The notes: generated by a model from the sequence alone, not told the origin. Numbered from the stretch's first letter, positions 10,014 to 19,963 are shown. The stretch is 64,000 nt of DNA from an uncultured Winogradskyella sp. (GCF_947496485.1 NZ_CANMCZ010000006.1:62001-126000); one strand, 5' to 3'. Numbers and translations are program-made.

Positions 10014-10619
10014 TTATTTAGAGTAAAGTTCAACGATAAATTGTTCGTTGATTTGTTCTGGAATTTGAATTCTAGCAGGAACAGAAACATAAGTTCCTTC
10101 CATAGTAGATGTATTCCAAGTAATCCATTCGTAAACATTACTAGAATTAGCTAATGAATTTTGAATAGCTTCTAATGATTTAGATTTTTCTCTAACACCA
10201 ACAACATCACCGGCTTTTAATTGGTATGAAGGTATATTTACCTTTTGACCGTTTACTGTAATGTGTCTGTGAGAAACTAATTGTCTTGCACCACTTCTTG
10301 TAGGAGAGATTCCCATTCTGAAAACAACGTTATCTAAACGCGATTCACATAATTGTAATAAAACCTCACCAGTAATACCTTGAGCTGCAGTTGCTCTTTT
10401 AAACATATTTCTGAATTGACGCTCTAAGATACCATAAGTATATTTCGCTTTTTGCTTCTCCATTAACTGGATAGCATATTCAGATTTTTTTCCTCGACGA
10501 CGGTTATTTCCGTGCTGTCCAGGAGGATAATTTCTTTTTTCGAAAGCTTTATCGTCTCCGAAGATAGCTTGACCAAATTTTCGAGCTATTTTAGTTTTAG
10601 GACCAGTATATCTTGCCAT
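10014..10619 (-). CDS. rpsD: Small ribosomal subunit protein uS4
   Basis: uS4 is a primary 16S rRNA binder and, in E. coli, the translational repressor of the alpha operon. The 201-residue protein has [26 protein letters not shown] and the S4 RNA-binding domain [10 protein letters not shown] with [20 protein letters not shown]. It is the first gene after the internal hairpin and promoter at 10723-10774, so rpsD, rpoA and rplQ can be transcribed apart from the upstream ribosomal genes. Confidence 0.98.
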   Translation of the reverse strand: MARYTGPKTKIARKFGQAIFGDDKAFEKRNYPPGQHGNNRRRGKKSEYAIQLMEKQKAKYTYGILERQFRNMFKRATAAQGITGEVLLQLCESRLDNVVFRMGISPTRSGARQLVSHRHITVNGQKVNIPSYQLKAGDVVGVREKSKSLEAIQNSLANSSNVYEWITWNTSTMEGTYVSVPARIQIPEQINEQFIVELYSK

Positions 10620-10722
10620 TTTTAATTGTTTTTAAGAGTGATTAATGAATTAAGGTCTTAATCTTATCCTTCAAAAATCGTTGATCTCTTTATGATACTT
10701 GTTAATTATTTTTTTCAGTTTG

Positions 10723-10753
10723 CAAATTTACGTATAAAAAAACTAATATCAAC
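10723..10753 (-). promoter_or_regulatory. Internal promoter before rpsD-rpoA-rplQ
   Basis: On the minus strand a GTTG at 10753-10750 is followed after 19 nt by TAAATTTG (10730-10723), an exact match to the Bacteroidota TTG-N19-TAnnTTTG pattern. Transcription would start near 10716, giving a leader of almost 100 nt before rpsD. The -33 element lies inside the loop/arm of the hairpin that appears to end transcription from rpsK. Confidence 0.7.
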
Positions 10754-10774
10754 TGTCTAAAACAATTGATATTA
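10734..10774 (-). terminator. Terminator-like hairpin between rpsK and rpsD
   Basis: A 9-bp perfect stem TAATATCAA (10744-10752) / TTGATATTA (10766-10774) with a 13-nt loop is followed on the minus strand by G and seven T. It lies 19 nt beyond the rpsK stop. It could be a partial terminator or attenuator inside the superoperon. Confidence 0.65.
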
Positions 10775-10792
10775 ATCTCTTAATTCGTAAAA

Positions 10793-11176
10793 TTATACAC
10801 GACGTCTTTTTGGTGGGCGACAACCATTGTGTGGTAATGGAGTAACATCAATAATTTCTGATACTTCAATACCTGCATTGTGTATAGATCTGATAGCAGA
10901 TTCTCTACCATTACCAGGACCTTTTACATAAGCTTTTACTTTCTTTAATCCAGCTTCTTTAGCTACACCTGCAGCATCTTCTGCAGCTAACTGTGCAGCG
11001 TAAGGTGTATTCTTTTTAGAACCTCTAAAACCCATTTTACCTGCTGATGACCAAGAAATAACGTCACCTTTTTTATTTGTTAAAGAAATGATGATGTTAT
11101 TAAAAGATGCTGTGATATGAGCTTCTCCAATTGCATCAACAATTACTTTACGCTTTTTAGTACTTGACTTTGCCAT
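10793..11176 (-). CDS. rpsK: Small ribosomal subunit protein uS11
   Basis: uS11 forms part of the 30S platform near the mRNA exit. The 127-residue protein shows [34 protein letters not shown] and the conserved end [18 protein letters not shown]. It follows rpsM and precedes the rpsK-rpsD hairpin. Confidence 0.98.
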   Translation of the reverse strand: MAKSSTKKRKVIVDAIGEAHITASFNNIIISLTNKKGDVISWSSAGKMGFRGSKKNTPYAAQLAAEDAAGVAKEAGLKKVKAYVKGPGNGRESAIRSIHNAGIEVSEIIDVTPLPHNGCRPPKRRRV

Positions 11177-11276
11177 ATTATTTTTTAGTTTTTAGTATTA
11201 GTAATAGTCGCTAGAATCCTAAACCGTTAAATTTCAAACAGATTCTTTCCAACGTCTAAAGACTAAAGACTATTTA

Positions 11277-11651
11277 TTATTTAGTTACTTTTTTCTTGTT
11301 AGCAACCGTTTTTCTTCTACCTTTTCTTGTACGAGAGTTGTTTTTAGTACGTTGTCCTCTTAATGGAAGACCTGCTCTATGACGAATACCTCTGTAACAT
11401 CCAATATCCATTAATCGCTTAATGTTCATTTGTGTTTCAGAACGTAACTCACCTTCGATTTTGAATGTACCAACAGCCTCACGAATCGCTCCGATTTCGT
11501 CATCAGTCCAATCTTCTACTTTAGTGCTTTCGTCAACTTTAGCAGTGGCTAAAATTTCTTTTGCTCTACTTCTACCTACTCCGTAGATATAAGTTAAAGA
11601 GATTACTCCTCTTTTTTGTTTTGGTATGTCTACACCTGCAATTCTTGCCAT
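11277..11651 (-). CDS. rpsM: Small ribosomal subunit protein uS13
   Basis: uS13 contacts the 50S subunit (bridge B1) and the P-site tRNA. The 124-residue protein has [30 protein letters not shown], the [19 protein letters not shown] motif and a basic tail. It starts two nt after the rpmJ stop codon on the same strand. Confidence 0.98.
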   Translation of the reverse strand: MARIAGVDIPKQKRGVISLTYIYGVGRSRAKEILATAKVDESTKVEDWTDDEIGAIREAVGTFKIEGELRSETQMNIKRLMDIGCYRGIRHRAGLPLRGQRTKNNSRTRKGRRKTVANKKKVTK

Positions 11652-11653
11652 AA

Positions 11654-11770
11654 TTACCCTTGTCTTTGTTTGAATCTAGGATTCTTTTTGTTAATGACGT
11701 AAAGTCTACCTTTTCTGCGCACTAATTTACAATCTGCGCTTCTTTTCTTTACTGATGCTCTTACTTTCAT
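11654..11770 (-). CDS. rpmJ: Large ribosomal subunit protein bL36, zinc-free form
   Basis: This 38-residue gene reads [17 protein letters not shown], then [21 protein letters not shown] in two parts, ending with TAA at 11656-11654. bL36 sits near the peptidyl transferase region. Zinc-binding versions have three Cys and one His; here only one Cys remains (position 14), and the other ligand positions hold Ser/Arg, Asn and Phe. That is the zinc-free type. It is encoded between infA and rpsM. Confidence 0.95.
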   Translation of the reverse strand: MKVRASVKKRSADCKLVRRKGRLYVINKKNPRFKQRQG

Positions 11771-11823
11771 CTTGTGTTTCTATTTACAACTATTGTAAGA
11801 TGGAACCATACGGTTTCATCGTA

Positions 11824-12039
11824 TTAGTATCTATAAGTTATGCGAGCCTTAGTTAAATCGTAAGGACTCATTTCTAATTTTACCTTATCACCTGGTAATA
11901 GTTTTATATAATGCATACGCATTTTACCAGAGATATGTGCCGTCACAATGTGACCATTTTCTAATTCTACACGAAACATAGCATTTGATAATGCTTCTAT
12001 AATTGTCCCGTCTTGTTCTATTGCTGCTTGTTTTGCCAT
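11824..12039 (-). CDS. infA: Translation initiation factor IF-1
   Basis: IF-1 binds the A site of the 30S subunit during initiation. The 71-residue protein is a single OB fold of usual length: [38 protein letters not shown] and [15 protein letters not shown]. It lies between secY and rpmJ as in other Bacteroidota; adk and map are absent from this interval. Confidence 0.98.
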   Translation of the reverse strand: MAKQAAIEQDGTIIEALSNAMFRVELENGHIVTAHISGKMRMHYIKLLPGDKVKLEMSPYDLTKARITYRY

Positions 12040-12121
12040 AAATAATTTTTAGTATTTAATCTTCAATTAGCAAATATCTTGCCTAAATTTCATAGATTAA
12101 ATTCTCTAAATTAGTTTTAAA

Positions 12122-13489
12122 TTATGAGGTAACAGATTTTCTGTTTTTACCCGTTTTCATCAAGCCATCATAATGCTTATTTAATAAATAAGAATTGATC
12201 TGCTGCATTGTATCAATAGCCACACCAACCATAATTAATAATGATGTACCACCAAAAAATAGTGCCCAACCCGCTTGAACATTCATTAACTTCACAATGA
12301 ATGCAGGAAAAATTGCAATCAATGCTAAGAAAATAGAACCTGGCAAGGTTATTTGAGACATTATCTTATCTAAATATTCAGAGGTTTCTGACCCTGGACG
12401 TATACCTGGAATAAATCCACCACTACGTTTTAAATCATCTGCCATTTTATTTGTTGGTACGGTAATCGCTGTATAAAAATACGTGAATATAATAATCAGT
12501 AAAGCAAATACTAAATTGTACCAAAATCCAAATATATTATTTCCAAATTCAGCCTGCATCCAAATACCAGCAGTTGTATCTTTTAACCAAGATGATTCAC
12601 CAATAAGACCAGGAACAAACATAATAGCTTGTGCAAAGATAATTGGCATAACACCTGAAGCATTAAGCTTTAAAGGTAAGAACTGACGTGATCCAAACAC
12701 ATTCTTTTCATACCCACCTGAAGCAGTTCTTCTAGCATATTGCACAGCAATTTTTCTTACTGCCATTACCAAAAATACAGACGCTAATATAATTAAGAAC
12801 CAGACTACTAATTCAATTAATATCATCATAAATCCACCATTACCACCTTCTAATCTGGATGCTGAGTTTAAAACAAATGACTGAGGTAATGTAGCAATAA
12901 TACCAACCATAATTAATAATGAAATTCCATTACCAATACCTTTATCTGTGATTTTTTCACCTAACCACATGGCGAACACACAACCAGTTACCAAAATAAC
13001 TACTGAAGAAAAATAAAATATATTTTCATTAAACCCTGGTAATAATAAAGCACTCATTGAAGTTGCCCCAGATAATCCTGGTACACTTGCCAAATAACCA
13101 GGCGCTTGAACCAAACATATACCTATAGTTAACCAACGTGTAATTTGAGTAATCTTCTTTTGACCACTAGCACCTTCTTTCTGAAGCTTCTGTAAATAAG
13201 GAATCGCAATACCCATTAACTGTACAACAATAGAAGCAGATATATAAGGCATAATACCCAGTGCAAATACTGATGCATTAGCAAACGCACCACCAGTAAA
13301 AGCATTTAACAAACCTAAAATTCCTTGTGCCGTTCCATCTTGTAGACCACCCAATGCATCAATATTGATTCCAGGTAAAGGTACCTGAGCACCAAAACGA
13401 TAAACCAATAATAAACCTAGGGTTAGAATAATTCTATCCTTTAGTTCTGTGATTTTCCAAACGTTCTTTAATGTTTCTATTATCTTCAT
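12122..13489 (-). CDS. secY: Protein translocase channel subunit SecY
   Basis: SecY is the protein-conducting channel of the Sec machinery in the inner membrane. The 455-residue protein has ten predicted membrane spans, the plug-region motif VPLPGINIDAL, FALGIMPYISASIVVQL, and the conserved cytoplasmic loop GGFIPGIRPGSETSEYLDKI. It begins 15 nt after rplO and is co-transcribed with the spc-type ribosomal genes; SecE and SecG are encoded elsewhere. Confidence 0.98.
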   Translation of the reverse strand: MKIIETLKNVWKITELKDRIILTLGLLLVYRFGAQVPLPGINIDALGGLQDGTAQGILGLLNAFTGGAFANASVFALGIMPYISASIVVQLMGIAIPYLQKLQKEGASGQKKITQITRWLTIGICLVQAPGYLASVPGLSGATSMSALLLPGFNENIFYFSSVVILVTGCVFAMWLGEKITDKGIGNGISLLIMVGIIATLPQSFVLNSASRLEGGNGGFMMILIELVVWFLIILASVFLVMAVRKIAVQYARRTASGGYEKNVFGSRQFLPLKLNASGVMPIIFAQAIMFVPGLIGESSWLKDTTAGIWMQAEFGNNIFGFWYNLVFALLIIIFTYFYTAITVPTNKMADDLKRSGGFIPGIRPGSETSEYLDKIMSQITLPGSIFLALIAIFPAFIVKLMNVQAGWALFFGGTSLLIMVGVAIDTMQQINSYLLNKHYDGLMKTGKNRKSVTS

Positions 13490-13504
13490 CCTTAAATCTA
13501 AATC

Positions 13505-13957
13505 TTATAAAGTTACAGCTTCACCACCAGCAGCTTCAATAGCAGCTTTTGCAGTAGCAGTAAATTTATGAGCAGTTACTGTTAATTTTGCTTTTAATTC
13601 ACCTCTACCTAAGATTTTAACCAGATCATTTTTTCCAGCTTTTCCTAATGACATTAATGTTTCAAAATCAACACTACCTTTTATTTTTTTCTCATCTACT
13701 AACTGTTGTAAAGTATCAAGATTAATACCTTGATATTCCACACGGTTAATATTTGTAAACCCAAACTTAGGAACACGTCTTTGTAAAGGCATTTGCCCAC
13801 CTTCAAATCCTAATTTCTTAGAATAACCAGAACGCGACTTCGCACCTTTATGTCCACGTGTTGCAGTACCACCTTTACCAGATCCTTGACCACGACCAAT
13901 ACGTTTACCTTGATTTTTTACTGAACCTTCTGCAGGTTTTAAATTACTTAAATCCAT
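13505..13957 (-). CDS. rplO: Large ribosomal subunit protein uL15
   Basis: uL15 is a late 23S rRNA-binding protein. The 150-residue product has the Gly-rich basic N-terminus GRGQGSGKGGTATRGHKGAK and GFEGGQMPLQRRVPKFGF. It is preceded by rpmD (13-nt spacer) and followed by secY, the normal spc order. Confidence 0.98.
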   Translation of the reverse strand: MDLSNLKPAEGSVKNQGKRIGRGQGSGKGGTATRGHKGAKSRSGYSKKLGFEGGQMPLQRRVPKFGFTNINRVEYQGINLDTLQQLVDEKKIKGSVDFETLMSLGKAGKNDLVKILGRGELKAKLTVTAHKFTATAKAAIEAAGGEAVTL

Positions 13958-13970
13958 TTAAGTTATATTT

Positions 13971-14150
13971 TTAAGCTTCTTCTACAGAAACTAAATGTTC
14001 AACTTTCTTAACCATACCAAGGATATTTGGTGTGGCGTCATGCTCTACAACTTGTCCAATTTTTTTTAAACCTAAAGCTAATAATGTTAGCTTTTGCCTC
14101 TTTGTACGGTTGATTGCACTTTTAACTTTTTTTACTTTGATTTTTGCCAT
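13971..14150 (-). CDS. rpmD: Large ribosomal subunit protein uL30
   Basis: This 59-residue gene starts at the ATG at 14150 with MAKIKVKKVKSAINRTKRQK and continues with LTLLALGLKKIGQVVEHDAT and NILGMVKKVEHLVSVEEA. The motif ALGLKKIGQ and the final VxHLVxVEE are characteristic of bacterial uL30. It lies between rpsE and rplO, exactly where uL30 is expected. Confidence 0.97.
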   Translation of the reverse strand: MAKIKVKKVKSAINRTKRQKLTLLALGLKKIGQVVEHDATPNILGMVKKVEHLVSVEEA

Positions 14151-14163
14151 CTTGTCCTATCGA

Positions 14164-14688
14164 TTATCCGTTAAATACTTTTTCAAGTGAAATTCCACGC
14201 TCTCTAGCCACAGATTTAGCATCTCTTAATTGTAATAAAGCATCGAATGTTGCTTTGACTACATTATGAGGGTTAGATGAACCTTGAGACTTAGATAATA
14301 CATCATGTACACCTACTGCTTCAAGAACAGTTCTAACAGCTCCACCAGCAATAACTCCTGTACCAGGTGCAGCTGGGATTATGTTAACTCTAGCTCCACC
14401 AAATTTACCTTTTTGCTCGTGAGGTAATGTTCCTTTGATAATTGGAATTCTTACCAAGTTCTTCTTAGCATCTTCTACAGCTTTAGCAATAGCAGTAGCT
14501 ACATCTTTAGATTTTCCTAAACCGTGTCCTACAACTCCTTCTTCGTCACCTACAACAACAATAGCAGAAAAACCAAATGCTCTACCACCTTTTGTTACTT
14601 TAGTTACACGCTGTACACCAACTAAGCGATCTTTTAATTCTAATCCGCCTGGTTTAACAAGCTCTGCGTTTTTATATTTTTGATACAT
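14164..14688 (-). CDS. rpsE: Small ribosomal subunit protein uS5
   Basis: uS5 helps form the mRNA entrance and affects decoding accuracy. The 174-residue protein has the double-stranded RNA-binding N-terminal domain with [19 protein letters not shown], and the C-terminal part [19 protein letters not shown] and [16 protein letters not shown]. It ends 13 nt before rpmD starts. Confidence 0.98.
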   Translation of the reverse strand: MYQKYKNAELVKPGGLELKDRLVGVQRVTKVTKGGRAFGFSAIVVVGDEEGVVGHGLGKSKDVATAIAKAVEDAKKNLVRIPIIKGTLPHEQKGKFGGARVNIIPAAPGTGVIAGGAVRTVLEAVGVHDVLSKSQGSSNPHNVVKATFDALLQLRDAKSVARERGISLEKVFNG

Positions 14689-14694
14689 AATGTC

Positions 14695-15051
14695 TTAAAA
14701 TTTAAGTCCTGCTTCTCTAGCACCTTCTGCTAATGATTTTACTCTTCCATGATATAAATAACCACCTCTATCAAAAGAAATAGTTTCAACACCAGCTTTC
14801 ATCGCTTTTTCTGCAACAGATTTACCAACTAAAGCAGCAACTTCTGTTTTATTACCTTTAGACTTTGCAATGTCTTTATCTCTTGAAGATGCAGCAGCTA
14901 AAGTTTTACCAGATACATCATCTACGACTTGAGCATAAATTTCTTTATTACTTCTAAAAACAGCTAATCTTGGTCTTGCTTCAGTACCAGATACTACCTT
15001 ACGGATTCTGCTTTTAATTCTTGTTCTTCTTTCGTTCTTTGTCAATGCCAT
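14695..15051 (-). CDS. rplR: Large ribosomal subunit protein uL18
   Basis: uL18 binds 5S rRNA in the central protuberance. The 118-residue protein has [35 protein letters not shown] and the C-terminal [20 protein letters not shown]. It lies between rplF and rpsE. Confidence 0.98.
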   Translation of the reverse strand: MALTKNERRTRIKSRIRKVVSGTEARPRLAVFRSNKEIYAQVVDDVSGKTLAAASSRDKDIAKSKGNKTEVAALVGKSVAEKAMKAGVETISFDRGGYLYHGRVKSLAEGAREAGLKF

Positions 15052-15061
15052 AACTTAATTA

Positions 15062-15604
15062 TTAAGCTGATTTACCTGCTTTTCTTCTAATTTCTTCACC
15101 AACAAACTTGATACCTTTTCCTTTGTAAGGTTCTGGTTTTCTAAAGCCACGTATTTTTGCAGCTACTTGTCCTACCAATTGTTTGTCGAAAGACGTTAAT
15201 TTAACTATTGGATTTTTACCTTTTTCAGAAATTGTCTCAACTTTTACTTCTGGAGCAATATCCAAAACAATGTTATGAGAAAATCCTACGGCTAAATCTA
15301 ATTTTTGTCCTTGATTTGATGCTCTGTAACCTACACCAACTAATTCTAGTTCTTTGGTCCAGCCTTTAGAAACACCTTCTATCATATTAAAAATCAATGA
15401 TCTGTACAGACCATGTTTTGCTCTTAAATCTTTCTTATCTGAAGCGCGCTCTAATGTAATAGTATCACCTTCATGCTTTATAGTAATCTCTGAATACTCT
15501 TGAGTCAATTCACCTAATTTACCTTTAGCGGTAATCATGTTATCCTTAATCTCAAGTGTTACACCTTCAGGAACTGTTATTGGATTTTTACCTATTCTTG
15601 ACAT
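15062..15604 (-). CDS. rplF: Large ribosomal subunit protein uL6
   Basis: uL6 binds near the sarcin-ricin loop and the factor-binding site. The 180-residue protein has two similar domains; it starts MSRIGKNPITVPEGV and ends with the signature RGFRKPEPYKGKGIKF followed by a Lys/Arg-rich tail. Spacers to rpsH and rplR are about 10 nt. Confidence 0.98.
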   Translation of the reverse strand: MSRIGKNPITVPEGVTLEIKDNMITAKGKLGELTQEYSEITIKHEGDTITLERASDKKDLRAKHGLYRSLIFNMIEGVSKGWTKELELVGVGYRASNQGQKLDLAVGFSHNIVLDIAPEVKVETISEKGKNPIVKLTSFDKQLVGQVAAKIRGFRKPEPYKGKGIKFVGEEIRRKAGKSA

Positions 15605-15616
15605 AATTTCCTGTTT

Positions 15617-16015
15617 TTAGTAAACGTAACATAATACTTCGCCACCAACGTTTTCTCTTTGCGCTTGCTTACCTGTCATCACTCCGTGAGACGTAGATAC
15701 AATTGCAACACCTAAACCATTTAAGATTCTTGGCATTTCGTTAGAACTAGCATACTTACGTAAACCTGGTTTACTGATTCTTTGAATTTTTTTGATTACA
15801 GACTCTTTAGTGTCTTTGTTATATTTCAAAGCAATTTTAATCGTACCTTGAACTGAAGAGTCATCAAACTTGTAACTTAAAATATATCCTTGGTTGAATA
15901 ATATCTTAGTTATCTCTTTTTTTAAGTTAGATGCAGGAATTTCAACCACTCTGTGATTTGCCTTAACTGCATTTCTAACTCGCGTTAAATAATCCGCTAT
16001 TGGATCTGTATACAT
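15617..16015 (-). CDS. rpsH: Small ribosomal subunit protein uS8
   Basis: uS8 is a primary 16S rRNA binder and in E. coli the repressor of the spc operon. The 132-residue protein has TDPIADYLTRVRNA, SNLKKEITKILFNQGYI and the C-terminal signature GVAIVSTSHGVMTGKQA. An 80-nt gap separates it from rpsN; no clear control element was recognised there. Confidence 0.98.
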   Translation of the reverse strand: MYTDPIADYLTRVRNAVKANHRVVEIPASNLKKEITKILFNQGYILSYKFDDSSVQGTIKIALKYNKDTKESVIKKIQRISKPGLRKYASSNEMPRILNGLGVAIVSTSHGVMTGKQAQRENVGGEVLCYVY

Positions 16016-16095
16016 ATTTATTAATTTGCGGTAACGGTTTTTGACATTATTGTCAAACCTGAAACCAATTTATAATTTTACTGGATAATCGAGAT

Positions 16096-16365
16096 TTACC
16101 AACTTGCTTTTTTAACACCAGGTATTAAACCTTGGTTAGCCATTTCTCTAAACATTACACGAGAAATTCCAAATTGTCTCATATAACCTTTTGGTCTTCC
16201 TGTAAGTTTACAACGGTTGTGCTGACGTATTGGTGAAGCATTTTTTGGTAACTTTTGTAATGCTTCATAATCTCCAGCTTCTTTTAAAGCCTTACGTTTT
16301 TCAGCATATTTAGCCACCATTTTTGCACGCTTTACCTCACGAGCTTTCATTGATTCTTTAGCCAT
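16096..16365 (-). CDS. rpsN: Small ribosomal subunit protein uS14, zinc-free long form
   Basis: uS14 sits in the 30S head. At 89 residues this is the long, zinc-free type: the C-terminal [18 protein letters not shown] has one Cys and lacks the CxxC pairs of the short zinc-binding type, and the N-terminal half ([17 protein letters not shown]) is the extra helical part. It follows rplE by two bases. Confidence 0.97.
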   Translation of the reverse strand: MAKESMKAREVKRAKMVAKYAEKRKALKEAGDYEALQKLPKNASPIRQHNRCKLTGRPKGYMRQFGISRVMFREMANQGLIPGVKKASW

Positions 16366-16367
16366 AA

Positions 16368-16919
16368 TTAATTCTTATTAAAAGGTAATCCTAATTCTGT
16401 TAAAAGAGACTTTGCTTCCTTATCTGTATCAGCAGAAGTCACAAATGTAATATCCATTCCTGAAATTTTATTGATTTTATCAATATCTATTTCTGGAAAA
16501 ATGATCTGTTCTACAACACCTAAGTTATAATTTCCACGTCCATCAAAACCAGTAGCTTTGATACCGTTAAAGTCTCTAACTCGTGGTAAAGCCGAAGTTA
16601 CCAAACGATCTAAGAATTCATACATTTGCTCCCCTCTCAAAGTTACTTTGGCACCAATTGGCATCCCTTTACGTAACTTAAATGAAGCAACATCTTTCTT
16701 AGACATTGTATGTATAGCTTTCTGTCCAGATATTTTTGTAAGTTCTTCTACTGCGTGATCGATCAATTTCTTATCCGCAACAGCAGCACCAACACCCTTA
16801 GATATTACTATCTTTTTAAGTTTAGGTACTTGCATTACATTTTTATATCCAAATTCTTCCGTAAGAGCAGGAATTACTTTGTCCTTGTACTCTTGTTTTA
16901 ATCTTGCAACGTAAGCCAT
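16368..16919 (-). CDS. rplE: Large ribosomal subunit protein uL5
   Basis: uL5 binds 5S rRNA and forms a bridge to the 30S head. The 183-residue protein has [20 protein letters not shown], the loop [20 protein letters not shown] and the C-terminal [16 protein letters not shown]. It lies between rplX and rpsN with spacers of two bases on each side. Confidence 0.98.
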   Translation of the reverse strand: MAYVARLKQEYKDKVIPALTEEFGYKNVMQVPKLKKIVISKGVGAAVADKKLIDHAVEELTKISGQKAIHTMSKKDVASFKLRKGMPIGAKVTLRGEQMYEFLDRLVTSALPRVRDFNGIKATGFDGRGNYNLGVVEQIIFPEIDIDKINKISGMDITFVTSADTDKEAKSLLTELGLPFNKN

Positions 16920-16921
16920 AA

Positions 16922-17233
16922 TTAAATTACTTCATTAGATTTTTTAGAAAATCTCACTTTATTATCGCCATCCATTCTATAACCTACTCTTGTTGCTTCT
17001 CCTTTTGAAGTTAACAACGATAAGTTTGAAATATGAATTGATGCTTCTTTCTCTACAATTCCACCTTGAGGGCTTTGTGCACTTGGTTTAGTATGTTTCT
17101 TAACCATGTTTACACCTTCAACGATGGCTTTGTTCTTATCTGTTAATACTTTAAGTACTTTACCTTCTGAACCTTTATGGTCACCAGCAATTACTTGTAC
17201 TGTATCTCCTGATTTTATTTTAAGCTTTGTCAT
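16922..17233 (-). CDS. rplX: Large ribosomal subunit protein uL24
   Basis: uL24 starts 50S assembly. The conserved KOW motif is [20 protein letters not shown], followed by [12 protein letters not shown] and [14 protein letters not shown]. The frame is open from an ATG at 17245, but [10 protein letters not shown] at 17233 is the start that fits the family and leaves a short spacer to rplN; the 103-residue length is then normal. Confidence 0.96.
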   Translation of the reverse strand: MTKLKIKSGDTVQVIAGDHKGSEGKVLKVLTDKNKAIVEGVNMVKKHTKPSAQSPQGGIVEKEASIHISNLSLLTSKGEATRVGYRMDGDNKVRFSKKSNEVI

Positions 17234-17245
17234 CTTATTTATCAA

Positions 17246-17614
17246 TTAAAGCACTTCTGGTGCTAATGATACAATTTTCATGAATTGTTTATCACGAAGT
17301 TCTCTAGCTACAGGACCAAAAACACGTGTTCCTCTCATTTCCCCTGTAGGATTTAATAGTACACATGCGTTGTCGTCAAATCTAATGTAAGATCCATCTG
17401 GACGTCTTACTTCTTTAGCTGTACGTACAACAACTGCTGTTGAAACAGCACCTTTCTTAATACTTCCATTTGGAGTAGCATCTTTAACAGACACAACAAT
17501 TTTATCTCCTACAGAAGCGTACCTTCTTTTTGTTCCACCTAATACACGGATAGTTAAAACTTCCTTTGCACCAGTGTTATCAGCTACTTTTAATCTTGAT
17601 TCTTGTTGTACCAT
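17246..17614 (-). CDS. rplN: Large ribosomal subunit protein uL14
   Basis: uL14 lies at the subunit interface. The 122-residue protein begins [20 protein letters not shown] and has the conserved GVSxAVVVRT region, [20 protein letters not shown] and [10 protein letters not shown]. It is separated from rpsQ by two bases. Confidence 0.98.
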   Translation of the reverse strand: MVQQESRLKVADNTGAKEVLTIRVLGGTKRRYASVGDKIVVSVKDATPNGSIKKGAVSTAVVVRTAKEVRRPDGSYIRFDDNACVLLNPTGEMRGTRVFGPVARELRDKQFMKIVSLAPEVL

Positions 17615-17616
17615 AA

Positions 17617-17874
17617 TTACTTCGCTCTTTCAATTATTTCTACTAATCTCCAACATTTAGATTTACTCAAAGGTCTTGTTTCCATGATCTTTACAGTATC
17701 TCCTTCGTTGCAGTCGTTTGTCTCATCGTGTGCGACATATTTCTTAGTCTTCAACACGAACTTTCCATACATAGGGTGTTTTACTTTTTTAACTTCAGCA
17801 ACTACAATAGACTTCTCCATTTTGTTACTCGTTACGATCCCTATACGTTCTTTTCTTAAGTTTCTTTTTTCCAT
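17617..17874 (-). CDS. rpsQ: Small ribosomal subunit protein uS17
   Basis: uS17 is an early 16S rRNA-binding OB-fold protein. The 85-residue product has [39 protein letters not shown] and [20 protein letters not shown]. It lies between rpmC and rplN. Confidence 0.98.
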   Translation of the reverse strand: MEKRNLRKERIGIVTSNKMEKSIVVAEVKKVKHPMYGKFVLKTKKYVAHDETNDCNEGDTVKIMETRPLSKSKCWRLVEIIERAK

Positions 17875-17891
17875 CTTTCAGCAGAATACAA

Positions 17892-18083
17892 TTATTGTAC
17901 TTCTCTATTGGTTAATTCTGTTGCCACTCTAGCTACTGTGCGACGCGCAACTCGTAACTGAATTGGATTTTCTAAAGGAGATATAGTGTGAGCCATTTTT
18001 AGGTCTGTATAACTCTTTTTAGTCTCACTAAGTTTCTCTTGTAACTCAGCTGTTGAAAGCTGTTTAATTTCTGATTGCTTCAT
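17892..18083 (-). CDS. rpmC: Large ribosomal subunit protein uL29
   Basis: uL29 is a small two-helix protein at the peptide exit. The 63-residue product has EIKQLSTAELQEKLSETKKS and a second helix ARRTVARVATELTNRE. It follows rplP by 12 nt. Confidence 0.97.
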   Translation of the reverse strand: MKQSEIKQLSTAELQEKLSETKKSYTDLKMAHTISPLENPIQLRVARRTVARVATELTNREVQ

Positions 18084-18095
18084 AATATCTTTTTA

Positions 18096-18515
18096 TTAAG
18101 CTTCGTAATCTCTAGCTATGATAAACTTAGTCTTCACTGGAAGTTTCTGTGCTGCTAAACGCAAAGCTTCTTGCGCTACGTCTAATGGCACGCCACTGAT
18201 TTCAAATAACATACGTCCTGGTTTTACAACAGCTGCCCAATATTCAACGGCTCCTTTACCTTTACCCATACGTACTTCAAGAGGTTTCTTTGTGATAGGT
18301 TTGTCTGGAAATATCTTAATCCATAACGATCCTTCTCTTTTCATGTAACGAGTAGCGGCAATACGCGCTGCTTCTATTTGACGTGCAGTTATAAAAGACG
18401 AGTCTAATGATTTAATACCGAAGGTACCATTTGATAACAAATGACCTCTTCCAGCATTACCTTTCATACGACCTTTCTGCTGCTTACGAAATTTTGTTCT
18501 TTTAGGCTGTAACAT
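18096..18515 (-). CDS. rplP: Large ribosomal subunit protein uL16
   Basis: uL16 organises the A-site region of the 50S subunit. The 139-residue protein has [19 protein letters not shown], RKxLxRxG-like [20 protein letters not shown] and [19 protein letters not shown]. It follows rpsC in the normal S10 order. Confidence 0.98.
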   Translation of the reverse strand: MLQPKRTKFRKQQKGRMKGNAGRGHLLSNGTFGIKSLDSSFITARQIEAARIAATRYMKREGSLWIKIFPDKPITKKPLEVRMGKGKGAVEYWAAVVKPGRMLFEISGVPLDVAQEALRLAAQKLPVKTKFIIARDYEA

Positions 18516-18535
18516 TTTTTCTTTTCTTTAAAGAA

Positions 18536-19252
18536 TTACTTTCTACGACGAGATTGGTTCTTATTTCCACCACGTCCACCTTTACCTTTTTGCTTAGATA
18601 GACCAACTAATGGAGAAAGCTCTCTTTTTCCATATACTTCGCCTTTCATAATCCAAACTTTGATACCCAATCTACCATAAGTAGTATGTGCTTCAACTAG
18701 AGCATAATCAATATCAGCTCTAAAAGTAGATAAAGGAATACGTCCTTCTTTATAGTGTTCTGAACGTGCCATTTCAGCACCATTCAAACGACCACTAATC
18801 TGAATTTTGATTCCCTCAGCATTCATACGTATTGCTGCTGCGATTGCCATTTTTATTGCACGTCTGTATGAAATTCGGCTTTCAATTTGACGAGCAACAC
18901 TCGCTGCAACAAGGTATGCGTCTAGTTCAGGTCTTTTAATTTCAAAGATGTTCAATTGAACTTCCTTACCAGTAATCTTTTTAAGCTCTTCTTTTAACTT
19001 ATCTACCTCTTGACCACCTTTACCGATAATAATACCAGGTCTAGCAGTAGTGATAGTAACGGTTACAAGTTTAAGTGTACGCTCAATAATTACTCTACTT
19101 ACACTAGCTTTAGATAAACGTGCATGGATATACTTTCGGATTTTATCATCCTCAGCAAGTTTGTCACCATAATCGTTTCCTCCGTACCAGTTAGATTCCC
19201 ATCCTCTGATAATTCCTAAGCGATTTCCGATTGGATTTGTCTTTTGTCCCAT
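18536..19252 (-). CDS. rpsC: Small ribosomal subunit protein uS3
   Basis: uS3 lines the mRNA entry channel. The 238-residue protein has the N-terminal [20 protein letters not shown], a type II KH domain with [18 protein letters not shown], the signature [20 protein letters not shown] and a basic Gly/Arg/Lys-rich tail. Confidence 0.98.
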   Translation of the reverse strand: MGQKTNPIGNRLGIIRGWESNWYGGNDYGDKLAEDDKIRKYIHARLSKASVSRVIIERTLKLVTVTITTARPGIIIGKGGQEVDKLKEELKKITGKEVQLNIFEIKRPELDAYLVAASVARQIESRISYRRAIKMAIAAAIRMNAEGIKIQISGRLNGAEMARSEHYKEGRIPLSTFRADIDYALVEAHTTYGRLGIKVWIMKGEVYGKRELSPLVGLSKQKGKGGRGGNKNQSRRRK

Positions 19253-19261
19253 ATCTCTATC

Positions 19262-19669
19262 TTAGCTTTGTGTTTTATTTAATGCATCTACAACCACAGT
19301 AACGTGATTAGATCTTTTTCTAATTCTATGTGCTCTACCTTGTGGAGCTGGACGCAATCTTTTTAACATAGATCCGCCATCTACTCTAATTTCTTTAATA
19401 TAAAGCTTTGCTTCTTCAACGTCTGCATCTTCGTTTTTTGCTTGCCAGTTTGCTATTGCAGACATAACTAATTTCTCTAAACGACGAGACGCTTCCTTAG
19501 GGCTAAATCTAAGAATCTGAAGCGCTTTATCTGCCTTTTGACCTCTTACTAAATCCGCTACTAAACGCATTTTTCTTGGAGATGTAGGACAGTTATTTAG
19601 CTTAGCAAAAGCAACTTGCTTTTTCTCAGCCTTAATAGCTTCCGCCATTTGTTTTTTACGACTTCCCAT
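19262..19669 (-). CDS. rplV: Large ribosomal subunit protein uL22
   Basis: uL22 lines the peptide exit tunnel and carries the loop where macrolide resistance mutations occur. The 135-residue protein has [20 protein letters not shown], and the tunnel-loop region [21 protein letters not shown] short basic N-terminal extension (about 20 residues) is present. Confidence 0.97.
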   Translation of the reverse strand: MGSRKKQMAEAIKAEKKQVAFAKLNNCPTSPRKMRLVADLVRGQKADKALQILRFSPKEASRRLEKLVMSAIANWQAKNEDADVEEAKLYIKEIRVDGGSMLKRLRPAPQGRAHRIRKRSNHVTVVVDALNKTQS

Positions 19670-19674
19670 GATTC

Positions 19675-19953
19675 TTATTTTTTACCTTTATTCTTAGCAC
19701 CTGCATGACCTCTAAACGATCGTGTTGGTGAAAATTCTCCTAATTTATGACCTACCATATTCTCAGTAACATATACTGGAACAAATTGACGACCATTGTG
19801 AACAGCTATTGTCTGCCCTACAAAATCTGGAGAAATCATTGATGCTCTAGACCAAGTTTTGATAACCGTCTTTTTGTTTGAAGCTACATTTTCTGCAACT
19901 TTCTTTTCCAATTTATAATGGATATAAGGTCCTTTTTTTAATGAACGTGCCAT
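19675..19953 (-). CDS. rpsS: Small ribosomal subunit protein uS19
   Basis: uS19 is in the 30S head next to uS13. The 92-residue protein begins [19 protein letters not shown] and has [20 protein letters not shown] and [18 protein letters not shown], the family signature. Confidence 0.98.
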   Translation of the reverse strand: MARSLKKGPYIHYKLEKKVAENVASNKKTVIKTWSRASMISPDFVGQTIAVHNGRQFVPVYVTENMVGHKLGEFSPTRSFRGHAGAKNKGKK

Positions 19954-19963
19954 ACTATCTTAA

